64,000 nucleotides of DNA, from the NCBI GenBank assembly GCA_001465935.1, contig LNKV01000038.1:628176-692175 (forward strand), given 5' to 3'. A model generated the notes under the pieces. The model made no database searches and had not been told where the DNA came from. It saw only the letters and a program-made list of their open reading frames with translations. This DNA comes from Clarireedia homoeocarpa. Its lineage: Eukaryota; Ascomycota; Leotiomycetes; Helotiales; Rutstroemiaceae. Of the stretch, positions 12,103-22,764 are shown in pieces. Position 1 is the stretch's first letter. Each line of letters begins with the position of its first letter. The position numbers and the translations under genes were made by a program.

Positions 12103-14025
12103 ATGTCTACCTCCGCAGATGTCTACACCAATGGAGACAGCCATGACCATATTCTACGTCCTCGGGCTGTAAAACCCCCAAATCCTGCAGTTATACGGAC
12201 TATAGGTGAGGAGGGGTTACAACCAACAATTGCAATTACGGACGTCGTAGAAAATGGATCAGCAACAGGTTTGACAAGGTGCGCATCCCTATTTACATAC
12301 TTCCAAAAAGTCAACTAATACGAATAGTGGACGTTCAACGCCAGTTCCAGAAGATGCGCCTCCTTCTGTGCATTCTATTTCCTCTGCGCGCAAACAGGTT
12401 CGAGCAGAGCAACGCCGTCGAATATTTCCAACGATCGAATATGCTTCGAGAGTATCGCATTTTGACCCCAATAGTGACTACCGCGATTTTCAGGGGTTCT
12501 ACGTCCTGTTCTGGATCGCGCTCACAATCATGGCTATCACAACGATGTTACGGAATATCAAGGATACAGGATACCCTATGAGAGTAGAAATCTGGCAATT
12601 GTTTACAGTTAAAGTCTGGGAACTTGCGATCGCAGATGCCTTTATGGTTGCAAGTACAGCTATCAGTTTGCCTCTTCACAAGCTGTTTCGAAGTGCGACG
12701 GGAAAGAAACTTGGTTTGCGCTGGGCAGGTGGAGGAATGGCCATACAGAGTTTGTATCAAGTAGGATGGCTTGCATTTTGGGTTTCGTGAGTGGTCCCTC
12801 CACAGTTTTAGTGGGATCTTGGATGTTTTCTTTTAGTTGGGTACTGACAAAATATAGAGTACCTTTCCTTCGAGACTGGACATGGACAGCTCAAGTGTTC
12901 CTCCTCCTCCATACTTTGGTTCTCCTCATGAAAATGCATTCATATGCTTTTTATAACGGTCACTTGAGCGAAACTGAACGAAGACTACGCGAATTGGATT
13001 CTCCATCAACAGCCTCAAAAGCTCCAGCATATCAATACCCAAGTTCAGCTGGTCATGCGCGATCACCATCGGGAAATACAGACCTTACCAAAAGCCATGC
13101 CGACGAAGTAGCGCAACTCCGAGAAGACCTTGCAATTGAACTAACCTCACCCATGGGCTTTGTAACATACCCACGAAATCTCACCTGGGGCAACTATGTT
13201 GACTACATTTTCTGTCCTACACTGTGTTACGAACTCGAATACCCCCGAACCCCAGGCATCGTTTGGACAGAGCTAGGCTACAAGATTCTGGCAACATTTG
13301 GTGTCATCTTTCTTCTCACAATCACTTCAGAAGAATTCATTTTGCCAGTTATGGTCGAATCTGCTCAACGACTTGAGTCGGTGACATCATTCTCCGAGAC
13401 GGCGCTGATTCTCGCTGAATCCATCAGCATGCTTCTATTTCCCTTCATGATCACCTTTCTCCTCGTTTTCTTGGTAATATTCGAGTATGTTCTTGGTGCA
13501 TTTGCAGAAATAACATGTATGTTCTTCGTTCTTTTCAATATTGCGCTTTTTTGTTTCATTTTTATCCCCACCCCCTCTTCCTCTTTCCATTTTCTCCTAC
13601 ACTCCACATCTTCATCCCAATCTTCAGTTTCACACTAACCATTTCGCACAGGTTTTGCAGACCGTCATTTTTATTCCGACTGGTGGAATAGCGTTGACTG
13701 GCTCGAATTCTCCCGCGAATGGAACATCCCAGTACACCACTTTTTCCGTCGCCATGTTTACTCTGCCTCCCGTCCTCATATCGGCCGACCTCTCGCCACA
13801 CTCATCACTTTTCTCATCAGTGCGATCGGCCATGAAATAGTCATGGCATGCATTACCAAAAAGATCCGTGGATATGGATTTATGGCGCAGATGAGCCAGT
13901 TGCCTATTGTGATGTTGCAGAGGACGAAATGGGTGAGGGGGAAGAGAGTGCTGAACAATGTTTGTTTTTGGTGCAGCATGATACTAGGATTGAGTGGGAT
14001 GTGTTCACTATATGTGCTGTGTTAG
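12103..14025 (+). CDS. ARE2: Sterol O-acyltransferase (ACAT/MBOAT family)
   Basis: This enzyme esterifies ergosterol with fatty acyl-CoA in the ER membrane to make steryl esters for lipid droplets. Exons are 12103-12278, 12328-12786, 12858-13516 and 13652-14025, all in phase, giving 555 residues. After a polar N-terminus come several hydrophobic membrane segments from about residue 130. A conserved HSYAFYNGHL follows, as does the ACAT signature FYSDWWN at 438-444 and the catalytic histidine His492 in SAIGHEIVM. The C-terminus is hydrophobic, ending SMILGLSGMCSLYVLC. Length and motif order fit yeast Are1/Are2 and mammalian SOAT. The third intron (13517-13651, 135 bp) is long and pyrimidine-rich, and can be mistaken for coding sequence. 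Are1 and Are2 cannot be told apart from this window. Confidence 0.93.
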
Positions 14026-14499
14026 ACCATCCAGAAAGGTCAGAAATAGAGATAGGAGCGGGAGGGGATAGGAGTCTAGTTCATATTGGGTGGGTGTGTT
14101 ATGAAGGAAATGTTTATTATACTAGTTGCGGCTGTACATTATTCGATTCTCCTGGGACGACTTTCTCAGCAACAGGATCTATAGACACGGGATGAATAGT
14201 TTACATTTTTCTTTGCATATCATTTGCATAGATAGTTTAGATAGATACCACCTCGCGACACATTGTTTGTGCTTTAATGTCATTTGCTATTCTTTTTACA
14301 AACACGTATTGCACAATCTGCTACGGATGTTGAACGGCGGAGTGAAGTCGCTACAAAGTAATGTCCCTATTGCATACAAAGGATTCAAGTATAGCTTTCT
14401 ATTTGTGTTTGAAGGACGATTACTGCAGACGTTGTTCGATAATCGAATAATTGTATCTATTAAAGGTACCGTGATATGCTTGGCGCTTGATAGTCCTAG
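14026..14499. other. 3' flank of ARE2, no gene
   Basis: AT-rich sequence with no supported frame. It separates the ARE2 stop from the HET relic on the opposite strand. Confidence 0.4.
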
Positions 14500-15011
14500 T
14501 CATATCATATGAAACCTCGCTTAGTCCCATCTTGTAGGTAGGGTGTGCTCGGTGGGGTAGAGAGTCTTTCTTCTCTTCTATGTCATCCTGGCTGATGCAG
14601 ATGGCGTCAACCCATATATGATTTGGATGGTTAACTCCGTCCCGCAAGTGCAAAATGCATTGTAGAGATTGCTGGTAACGTTGAACGGTCTCCAGTCGCA
14701 AAGAACAAAGGAGGGCTTATTATTTGGTCTCCCTATGCGTATGACAGCGCAACATATTCTGTTGTATTGTCCAGGCTAACCTGTCGTACTTAACACCGAA
14801 GCTCAGTAGCAGCAGAGCCCATCCTGTAGAGGTTGAGAAGTCGGATCTCGTTTCGATCTGAACAAAGAGGTTTGTACGCAAAACTTTTGCCATCACTCCC
14901 ATGAATAGCCGTTGGTGGCCGCTTTCGAATTTTTCCATTAGCAAAGAAGTACAAGCTGTCTGTGGACATGATTTCATCTAGATTGGCGACACTCGCAAGT
15001 TTAGACATCAC
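14500..15011 (-). pseudogene. HET (heterokaryon incompatibility) domain relic
   Basis: The minus strand shows the HET-domain motifs in order. YKPLCSDRNEIRLLNLY (about 14835-14885) comes first, then EYVALSYA-stop-GD (about 14725-14760), then HIWVDAICISQDDIEEK (about 14560-14615). These are the usual first, second and third blocks of the domain, which triggers programmed cell death after fusion of incompatible hyphae. The frame changes between blocks. The invariant WGD tryptophan is replaced by TAG at 14733-14735, a TGG to TAG change. No C-terminal part of a HET protein is seen, so this is a truncated, dead copy. The motif assignment is good; the borders are approximate. Confidence 0.78.
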
Positions 15012-15311
15012 AATGGTGTATATGTGGGAAAAGCCGAATGTAGATACGTTCGCTCAGCAGCAAGTTTTGGATTCTTAGGTGATACTTCCAAGCACCAGTG
15101 TACTGCTGCCTGTGACGGGGAGGAACAGGGAATCGCAAGGAACAGAAGTAGTATTTTACGAATCTATGAAGAATAGAAGTACAAAGAAAGGAATTGAAGT
15201 GGTTTAAGTACTTAGATACTGCCTAGGCTGCGCACGAGTCCTTCGTACCTGATACCTTGGTTCCTAGGCTGCACCTCCTGCCTAGTGTCCTTGCCTGGGA
15301 TGCTCTCTTAC

Positions 15312-16073
15312 AGTTTGAGCCAAACGAGGAAGAACGGAAAACGGAGGTTTAGTCGTATGACTACATAGACTACATAGAACCATCTAAGGAGACCGCTATT
15401 GATCCTTCTTTTAGATCAGCTCACAAAAAAGCACCGACTTGTATAATCTTGAACGTGGTTCAGCTGAACTAGACCGGCTAGACTGGAATGAGTCAAACGA
15501 GGAAGAACATAAAGCAAAGGTCCATGACGACCTACAAGTTTTCGACGATGCTGTCGATGATATTTGCTTGGAATTAGGTCGTCTAGACTTCCAAAAATCA
15601 GCTGATCGTGGACTTCTGTTAACTAAGCTCGGCCGCTTAGAAGTCCCGAACAAGGTAGAAAGATCTATAGAAGAACAAAAACGTATAGACTTTAATGTTG
15701 CTCTACGTAATAGAGCTATAATAGCCGAAAAAGAGAAGTTACGTCAAGCACAGGCGGCTGGCTTGGCACGTGGAGATCTTCTTGGAAGGGCAGCACAGGC
15801 TAGAAAGCTTAGATGTTTAGCTTAACTATACAGCAAACACTGGAACAACCTCAACGAGGAAGAACATGAAGCAGCAGCGGCTAACTCCTTAGCTGGTGAA
15901 AACACTCTTGAGGGAGCAGCCCATGGCAGACAATTCAGATATTTACCTATGCTGAAACACAAGACTGGTATGGGGTGAACGAGGCAGAGCATAAATCATA
16001 TGCCGCTTACTTAGCCTGTGCATCTATCGCATATACCGGCAACAATGTCCAGTCTGTTCAGTTAACATCGTAG
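15312..16073 (+). pseudogene. Broken gene made of NEEEH-type repeats (unknown family)
   Basis: I do not recognise the family. The plus strand encodes a repeated unit: FEPNEEERKTE (about 15320), WNESNEEEHKAKVH (about 15484), WNNLNEEEHEAAAANSLAGE (about 15841) and WYGVNEAEHKSYAAYLA (about 15966). A second conserved block follows some units, as in GLARGDLLGRAAQARKLR and SLAGENTLEGAAHGRQFRY. The longest open piece is 15439-15825 (about 128 residues). A single TAA (15823-15825) separates it in the same frame from the next repeat, and a frameshift near 15970 separates that from the last. It is therefore probably a decayed repeat protein rather than noise. Its function is unknown. Confidence 0.5.
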
Positions 16074-16296
16074 CTTTTCATTTTACTGAACTCTCATCTT
16101 ACATTCCTCAACTTATATCCCGACGCCAAGTGGCTTGAATCCAATCGTGATTAGATTACTACCGTTTATTACAACCTGGTTTCTCTTGAATTGTCTCACA
16201 GCATATCTTAATCACATAAAATTTTACTCGTAGCATAATACACTCTCTACAAATTCGTGAACATGACCCTTAAAGCATCACCCCGATTTTCAATTC

Positions 16297-17886
16297 CTAC
16301 CACCAACGCTCACACAACACTCTGCTCTTACTCATCCCCTCCATCATGCTGATCATTTCCACAAACTCATCTGTCATAGTTCTCGGTCCGCAAACATATA
16401 CAACCGTCCCTTTTCTGTCTTCCTTTGCGTCTAGAATGCTTTCTATATCATTTCTTTCTATCCTTCTGTGCTTCAGCAATAGTCCCTCGCTCCCCATTCC
16501 CTCTAATTCCAGTGATTCGGCCTGTCCCTTCTCTACCTTGGGATTACTACCCATCTTAAAACCGCCATCAAATTTACCAGAAACAAACCCTATGCCCTTC
16601 CACTTTCTTCTACGGTCTCTTTGCCGAGCAAATATTCTATTCAACTCTTTCCAGAATAGAACTTCTCCTTTCGGATCTTCTTCTCTCGATAAAGCTTTGA
16701 ACCCATATAACAAACCAACTTCCAAAGTGTCTAGATCCAGGTCTTTTCCACCTTCTCTTCCCTCTATTCCGTTTCTCCGCTCCTTGTCGCCTTTCAAAGA
16801 ACTGAGTTGCGCGTCCAGAAATCGCAACATACTAATAAAAGGATTAATCCCCACTCCACCCGCCACGAAAACCACCTTTCTCAATCCTTTCAATGCATCC
16901 TCTTCACTCTGTACCCCAACTTCATCATTGATCTTCCTATCCCCTATATCTCTCACCCTAGGCGGCCAAACAAAACTCCCGCCAACCCTCACTGCTAGCT
17001 CTGTTCCCAGTATCTCTTCTTGCTTCTGCCACAACCAGACAACAGGCGGATTGATACTTTTCTGCACAGCTAGCTCTAAGTCCTGACCATCTTCCGGTTC
17101 CAAATTCACAGATGCTGGAAGAGAATCTGCTGATGATGGACTCGCATGGGAAGGAGGACAACTAGTCAGCGTGAAGCCACCCGGGCTCTCGAGACCTGGG
17201 ATGTGGAGATCTACCCATTGGCCTGGTTGGAACTATATTCGCACACAAACACACTCAGTTCAACTGTACGTATTCTGCTGCCGCAACATCTACGGACCCA
17301 GAGAATAGAAGGTAGGTCATATGGTAGGAAACAGACGTGGGGCAACAAGGATGAGAACGTACGGGTATTTGCCTCTTTTTATCTAGAGGTTTCAATTTTA
17401 CAATGCGAATCGCGTTGTTTATTTGAGTAATTTTGTGAAGAATGACAGGATGTAGTGTCTACCTTGCCCAGGTTAGCCTATTCATTCCCGCTTTTTTCCA
17501 ACTACTATTCCATTATGTGAGCAACCAGGCGGAAGGAAAGCGGGTTGGGGTTTAGAATTCGTGACTGAATAGTCGGAAAAGGAAGGGACTACCGGAAATA
17601 GAGAACGGAATGCAATATACTAGGAATACAGTAAATTGGGGAAGGGAGGAAAGGTAGGAATGAGAGCAACAAGACAAAACGAAGAGAAAAGGGACCAAGC
17701 AGCAATTATCGCAGAGAAATTATGATTGGAAAGGGGAGAAGCATGACCTACGTCATCACGTAAATCCTCTTTCGTGCGTTCGATATGCGGAATGGAAGGT
17801 TTAATGGGACTCTGAGAAGTAGCCATTCTCCGCATAAGAAAGATGCGCCCAAGACAAGTATAAGTACGAGCACGAGGGAGAAGCAT
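16297..17886 (-). CDS. Oxidoreductase NAD-binding domain protein (OXNAD1-like), probably mitochondrial
   Basis: A ferredoxin/cytochrome-b5-reductase-like flavoprotein of the OXNAD1 group, whose substrate is not established. Exons are 17752-17886, 17363-17458 and 16297-17232, all phase 0, giving 388 residues. The FAD-binding barrel carries FQPGQWVDLHIPG (from residue 78) and FTLTS. The NAD-binding half carries VVFVAGGVGINPF (about 197-209) and VVYVCGPRTM (about 354-363). The N-terminus MLLPRARTYTCLGRIFLMRRM is basic and hydrophobic without acids, as in mitochondrial presequences. In-frame ATGs at 17973, 17835 and 17826 are alternatives. A long polar insert rich in Lys/Glu/Gly separates the NAD motifs. 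The middle exon was found by reading between splice sites (TLHPVILHKITQINNAIRIV) and fits the family. Confidence 0.82.
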
Positions 17887-17973
17887 TGGATTTCGTGAGA
17901 GTTTGCATCGAGGTTGATAGGCAGTTCGGGTGGATGTCGGAAAGTGGCGCGGGGTAGTTTGGCCCAGCCACAT

Positions 17974-18710
17974 AGAACTACCCGCCGCCTGGCCCGGGCT
18001 GCTGTGAAATCTAGCAATGAATTCTCTCTCGAGTTCTTACCCTGGAGAAAACAGTTTTCGTGTAGACGTTCCAATATTCAAATATACTTCAGCACTAAAA
18101 CTCCAGTGTACGCTATTCCATCAATTATTCGCTAATGCAAATACATACTCATCGCTTTCTTTGTTTGAGGTTCGATTTTGTACAATGGGAAACTTGAGAT
18201 GAATAAAGAAGAACATTCTGGTAGACAACGTCAATCGTTTCATAGAAGGAACCGTAATGTGTATCTACAAAGCTAACTTCCACCTCTCCTTACCTATCAT
18301 AACTTCTAACAAAAAAAGAGAGCGCCAGCGGAATATGTCTAGAGGAAGACCAGCAACAAAGAAACGTTCAAGCAAGATTATTTCTTGAGTCTTGAACAAA
18401 GAGAACTTCACATTGTTATCTTACGTTCAAACAAACGAAATAGACTGGCTCAGGTGGGTATAAAACAATACATATTCTTCGATGACAGATCTAAACGTGA
18501 GCGTAACAGCTTCCTGTTGATATCTATACTAGAAGAACAAGTTTGCTGAGACTACAGCACTAAATTTCAACGAAAAGGACCAGGAAAGTTACCTACCATT
18601 TATACTAATCAAGGATTCCAGGAAGAGGTAGTAGAAGTAGGGACAAACATCTGAACGTAGAAAGACCCATCTGGAAAAGTGCAGAGCACTCGCTACGACA
18701 CAAAAAAGAA
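17974..18710. other. Intergenic, no supported gene
   Basis: At about 18334 a short frame begins MSRGRPATKKRSSK, an AT-hook-like start, but it stops after 17 codons and has no visible continuation. Otherwise AT-rich. It contains the promoters of both flanking genes, which point outward. Confidence 0.4.
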
Positions 18711-19475
18711 ATGGCTGACGTTCGCATAACTTTGGAGCAAGCCGAGCAAGAGCTCAAACAGAAAATCCAGAATTGTACAAATAGAAGCCAAGAGTGGCAT
18801 GCTGAAGATAAGATTGAATACCAAAAAAGGGCCGAGAACGACCGAAAACGAGAGGAGCGTAGAGCAAAAGAAGATGCTGAGTTGCGCAAAAGAAGACATG
18901 AAGAGGACAAAGCTCTACGTCGGCGTAGAGAAAGGGAAGCAGCTGAGTTTGAGAAAGCCATAAGAAACGCCCGAACTCTCATATACGTTATCCAGTCTGG
19001 AGCCCCTTCTTCGCATGAGCGCAGAACTAGAGAAAAAGCACACGCTCGAGCACAGGCTGACGAACAAGGTAAATCGGCGATGACCTTCTGGGCCTACGTC
19101 CAGTCATGGCAGCAGAAAGATCGCGAGATATTCGGTCCAGCCTACGATGAGTTCGCTAGTGATGTTAAAGAATTCGTCCGGGATAATAGTAAGGGGTTTC
19201 CTACCATCAGGACCTTTGGTTGCAAGAGGCAGAAGTGTATCAAGGCGGAGAAACTCAATATCTGTCAGCATGATCTGGAGTATGTTCTTCGAGGCAGCGG
19301 AAAGTTCACTAAGGAATGGCTCAAGAATCAGAGGATTCAGTGGCATACTGATAAATGGGTAACAAAAGATAGTAAGTTGGAGGAATTGGCTACGGAGATG
19401 TTTCAACTTCATCAAGCAATACTTGAGGCAGGCGATTCCAGTGATTCCAAAAAGTCCAAGCCTAGCTTCTCATGA
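18711..19475 (+). CDS. Coiled-coil protein with a degenerate J-like C-terminal motif
   Basis: An intact, intronless 254-residue protein that I cannot assign to a named family. Residues ~8-90 are almost all charged with Lys/Arg/Glu heptad-like spacing, predicting a long coiled coil. Residues ~120-160 hold a conserved-looking aromatic block (FWAYVQSWQQKD). The C-terminal region (about 195-240) reads LEYVLRGSGKFTKEWLKNQR, then IQWHTDKW, and ends in a helix LEELATEMFQLHQAILE. This resembles the helix-HPD-helix layout of a J domain with HTD in place of HPD. Similar fungal proteins end in a WHPDK-type motif, so a diverged J-like module is possible. The function is unknown. It could be lineage-restricted, and a (TTC)n tract follows its stop. 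Confidence 0.6.
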   Translation: MADVRITLEQAEQELKQKIQNCTNRSQEWHAEDKIEYQKRAENDRKREERRAKEDAELRKRRHEEDKALRRRREREAAEFEKAIRNARTLIYVIQSGAPSSHERRTREKAHARAQADEQGKSAMTFWAYVQSWQQKDREIFGPAYDEFASDVKEFVRDNSKGFPTIRTFGCKRQKCIKAEKLNICQHDLEYVLRGSGKFTKEWLKNQRIQWHTDKWVTKDSKLEELATEMFQLHQAILEAGDSSDSKKSKPSFS

Positions 19476-20268
19476 TTTCTTCTTCTTCTTCTTCTTCTTC
19501 TTCTCCTAATAATAATAATGATTCCTTGTCACTTTCTCCCGCTTTGTTCAGGTTTAGTCCGAAGTAACTGTTGTCCTTTGTCCTAACTCATGAGTCTCCC
19601 CTGCCCTCCTGGTCAGAAGAACCCAGAAGAACACTCAAAGAAGACGTCTCACATTCTCATGCTGTCGAAGCGCACTATCTTAATGAACATACGATTTATA
19701 ATACATCATATATGCATGCAAGGCACGAAATCGACGAAAATTATACCGTGAAGTGACATTTAGTGAATAAACGAACTGGTAAAGACGAATCCAAAGACCA
19801 TTATCGCTTCTTTCTTACCTTTCCTACATTTCCACCGATGCGTGAAAGCAGGGATAGGAAACCTGAACCGTAATACAAAACAAAAGTCTAGTGTCTCGAA
19901 GTAGCATGCTGATGCAGACCCGAGCATTCACAGCTTTGCAGATACTAGTATATGCAAAATGTCACCAACAATATAGGCACGAACGCATCGGAATATAACA
20001 TCATAACATATTCCTTGCTATATGTTAACAATGTTGGGATCTAGGGGGAGATAGTTCTCAGCTCCCGCTCTCGCTCGTCCCCGCATCATTCATATAATAT
20101 ACACTGTAGAACCCGTAGTAATCACACAAGACAAATTTTCCTTCAATCCGAGAATGCATAGATGCTGAAAAAGGCCACAACTTGTGGGCTAGCATTGCTA
20201 GCAGCCGCCGGAATTCTGCACCTCTATAGTACATAGTACTCATAAAATAGCGACCCTCCACCTGTCCA
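19476..20268. other. Intergenic with TTC/AAT microsatellites
   Basis: A (TTC)n run follows the stop at about 19477-19504 and an (AAT)n run lies at 19507-19519. No gene is seen. It lies between the 3' ends of convergent genes. Confidence 0.5.
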
Positions 20269-21426
20269 TCACGTTTTTGACTTTTTCTGCTTAGCCTTCT
20301 TAACAGGGGTATGCTCCATATTGACATACTGCCCCTTGTGATAAGCCAACGAATTCCAATTCTTCTCTGCCACAAACTTCTCCGGCAGTTGTTTCTTCCT
20401 CTCCTCTTTCTCTTTCGCTTTCAGCCCCCTCAGCCCCCTCAGAACGCGGTGCTCGTTCCCGGCCGTTGGAAGTAACGTTGGCTCTGGTTGCTGTATCTCT
20501 ACCACTTCACCCAAAACTAACGTATGATCACCCACCTCAATGATCCCCTTGTCACCGTCTAACAGTTTACATACTAACGCGCGTCTAATGCCCTGTTTCA
20601 GCACTCTACGGGCTTTTTCTGTCGTAATATTATATAAGATCGAGATGTCAAGCGGTCCTCCATCGCAGGAAAATGCAGTTGCGATATCAACCGCTGCTGC
20701 ACGTGCTTCTAATATGTAAATCTCGAAAGTACTGGGTTGATCAGGCGTAGATGCGTCTAGCGTTGCTTTCAAAGCGTTGAGTGTCCGCGAGGGGCGCTTG
20801 ATGTTGAATGTGACAATCGGTTTCGGGTTGAGAGCGACAGTTGTGAAGGAGGATAAGGTTACGCCCTGGGCCGTACCGGCGTGATAGTGCGGTACCGCCA
20901 TAACTACCACCGAGTTTACGAGGCGTCGCATGATGTCTCGCAGATTGGACGAGATTGGGGGCAGGGGAGCTGGCGGCTCTCTTTCTTCCGCAATGTCATC
21001 TTGGGGCGCGACATCTTCTTCGGGTATGAGATCAGGGTTGTTGTCCAATTCCAACACTATCGACGACGAGTACGTATCCACAGGATCAGCCGAAGAGGTT
21101 GGATTCGAGACATTTAGACTGTTTGATTTCTTGGCAGCTTTTTCTCGGGCACTTCCTGCGCTAGCAGTAGCAGGAGCTGAGGAATAAAATCGAGGGCATC
21201 GACGAGCTTGGGACATTGACATAGCTAATTTTGATGGATTGTCTGAAGCATGACTGAATATCGACCGAGCAGTGCAGGGTTGATCTAAACTTGCCCCAAA
21301 TTAGTTCCACATGAAACCCCAAGGCGCAAGAGCTTCAAGAGGTAGTTATATGAAAAGAGACGTACACTTCTCACAATTCTTCCCAAGAGCCTGCCATCTC
21401 CAAAAGACCTTATGGAAGCTCCTCAT
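20269..21426 (-). CDS. Flavin reductase-like (FMN-binding) domain protein, mitochondrial
   Basis: Exons are 21366-21426 and 20269-21284, giving 358 residues. The exon 1 start MRSFHKVFWRWQALGKN is a typical mitochondrial presequence; an in-frame ATG pair at 21477-21480 could extend it. Residues ~130-290 form a flavin reductase-like split-barrel domain, with LRDIMRRLVNSVVVMAVP, GVTLSSFTTVALNPKPIVTFNI and SRTLNALK. In bacteria this domain supplies reduced FMN to monooxygenases; the fungal mitochondrial members lack a defined partner. The C-terminus is a lysine-rich tail (VKKAKQKKSKT). If the intron were missed the gene would begin at MSMSQARR and lose the presequence. Divergent from the bL31m gene, which is also mitochondrial. 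Confidence 0.83.
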
Positions 21427-21848
21427 GGCAATTGGCTGATGCGCCTGCACAAAAACTCCAGAATTTCGACCGATCATCATGACTGTTACTTAACAACACC
21501 AGTCCAAACCCATTCAATACAGGCCCGTAAAGTCAAAAGTGCGTTGTAGCACTGTAATCCCACGAGGTGAACGCCCTCTCCATGCAAGGCTGACCAAATT
21601 TAAAAAATAAATAAAAAATTATACGAAGTAGTTCTATTCCTAGCACATTTGACAAATTGCGGCCGCCGTAGAAAAGTTTCCCGACGCAAAACTACCAATT
21701 CAATGAATTCGAAAGTCACTCCTCTCTTTTGCGCTCGAGATAATTGCGAATCCTTCACGATTCAATTCGGCTTATACCTATTAGGCGACGCAATTGCTGC
21801 ACTTCACGCACCGCCATTCGCATCATCGTCGCCTGGCGCCCCGCGACC
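21427..21848. promoter_or_regulatory. Shared promoter of two mitochondrial protein genes
   Basis: A 422-base head-to-head spacer between the flavin-reductase-like gene and the bL31m gene. An A-rich stretch aaaaaataaataaaaaatta lies at 21602-21621. In-frame ATGs upstream of the chosen bL31m start exist at 21744. Confidence 0.5.
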
Positions 21849-22334
21849 ATGCCGCCAACCCTGCACCCCTCCCCCTCCCTCCTCCGCAGCACCCTCCTCC
21901 GCAACTCCCTCCTCCCCAGTAAACCTCACCAGCAAATCCGCCACGCAACTCTCCTACGTCGTCCTCTCCGTCCCTACACATTCACACAACTAGTAACCCT
22001 CTCGGATGGAAGCACCTACCTAACACGAAGCACATCTCCGCAGCCCGTATTCCGCAGCACCAAAGACACGAAGAATCATCCGTTATGGCAGCCCTCGCTT
22101 GAGAGTCTGAGGAATGTTGAGAGCGATGAAGCGGGGCGGTTGAGGGCTTTCAGGGCGAGGTTCGGACGGGGGTGGGAGGCTGATGCGGGGGTGGCGGTGG
22201 AGGGGAAGAAGGAGGGGGATGGGAAGGATGAGGGAGGGGAGAACTTGATGGATTTGATTAGTGAGGGAGGAGCGATGGGAAAGGAGATGATGAAGGGAGT
22301 TGTGAATACGAGGAGTGGGAAGGAGAAGAAGTAG
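21849..22334 (+). CDS. MRPL36: Mitochondrial large-subunit ribosomal protein bL31m
   Basis: A 161-residue, intronless protein. Residues 1-50 are Ser/Leu/Arg/Pro-rich with no acids (MPPTLHPSPSLLRSTLLRNS), a strong mitochondrial presequence. The bL31 core follows: FTQLVTLSDGSTYLTRST, then TKDTKNHPLWQPSLESL and RLRAFRARFGRGW, as in fungal mitochondrial L31 (yeast Mrpl36). The tail beyond that is acidic and glycine-rich, coded by an almost pure G/A strand. The first in-frame ATG at 21744 would add 35 residues that look unlike a targeting signal, so the start at 21849 is preferred. It acts in the mitoribosome central protuberance. Confidence 0.88.
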   Translation: MPPTLHPSPSLLRSTLLRNSLLPSKPHQQIRHATLLRRPLRPYTFTQLVTLSDGSTYLTRSTSPQPVFRSTKDTKNHPLWQPSLESLRNVESDEAGRLRAFRARFGRGWEADAGVAVEGKKEGDGKDEGGENLMDLISEGGAMGKEMMKGVVNTRSGKEKK

Positions 22335-22764
22335 ATGGGTGGTGGGCAGTGCGGGGTTTGGAGAATGGGATTTAGACATTGATTGGAGCTAAATTAGAGC
22401 TGGAAGGCTTGGGAATTGGCTCAAACATGGCAACTCTGAGTCTAGAGACAGGAAGCGGACATCTCAGGTCACATAGTACATGTTGGCTGGATGTACGATA
22501 TGATATACATAGACGGAGGAGACATGTTGATATACCTAACTGTATTTGCGCATGACGCGGACTCTACTTACGAACGACATGTCATGACAGCGATATGGAT
22601 AAGAAGCACATACTTTCAGAATCGAAAGATTATTCTATGTACAAAACTACTACAAGCACTCCAACTCAACGATGGTCTGGGAAAAGAATTCATCTCTTCG
22701 TTCGATTTTGTTGATCAGCCTTACGTACATTTTTGTAGAGAATGGTATCATAATCACTCCATCA
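22335..22764. other. Convergent 3' intergenic region
   Basis: No gene is seen between the stops of bL31m and VPS5. It probably holds both polyadenylation regions. Confidence 0.45.

Noticed and set aside
16346..17086. Plus-strand 246-codon frame opposite the OXNAD1-like gene
   Set aside because: Ser/Pro-rich shadow of a well-supported minus-strand flavoprotein exon.
18334..18387. AT-hook-like start MSRGRPATKKR
   Set aside because: Stops after 17 codons with no plausible intron to extend it.
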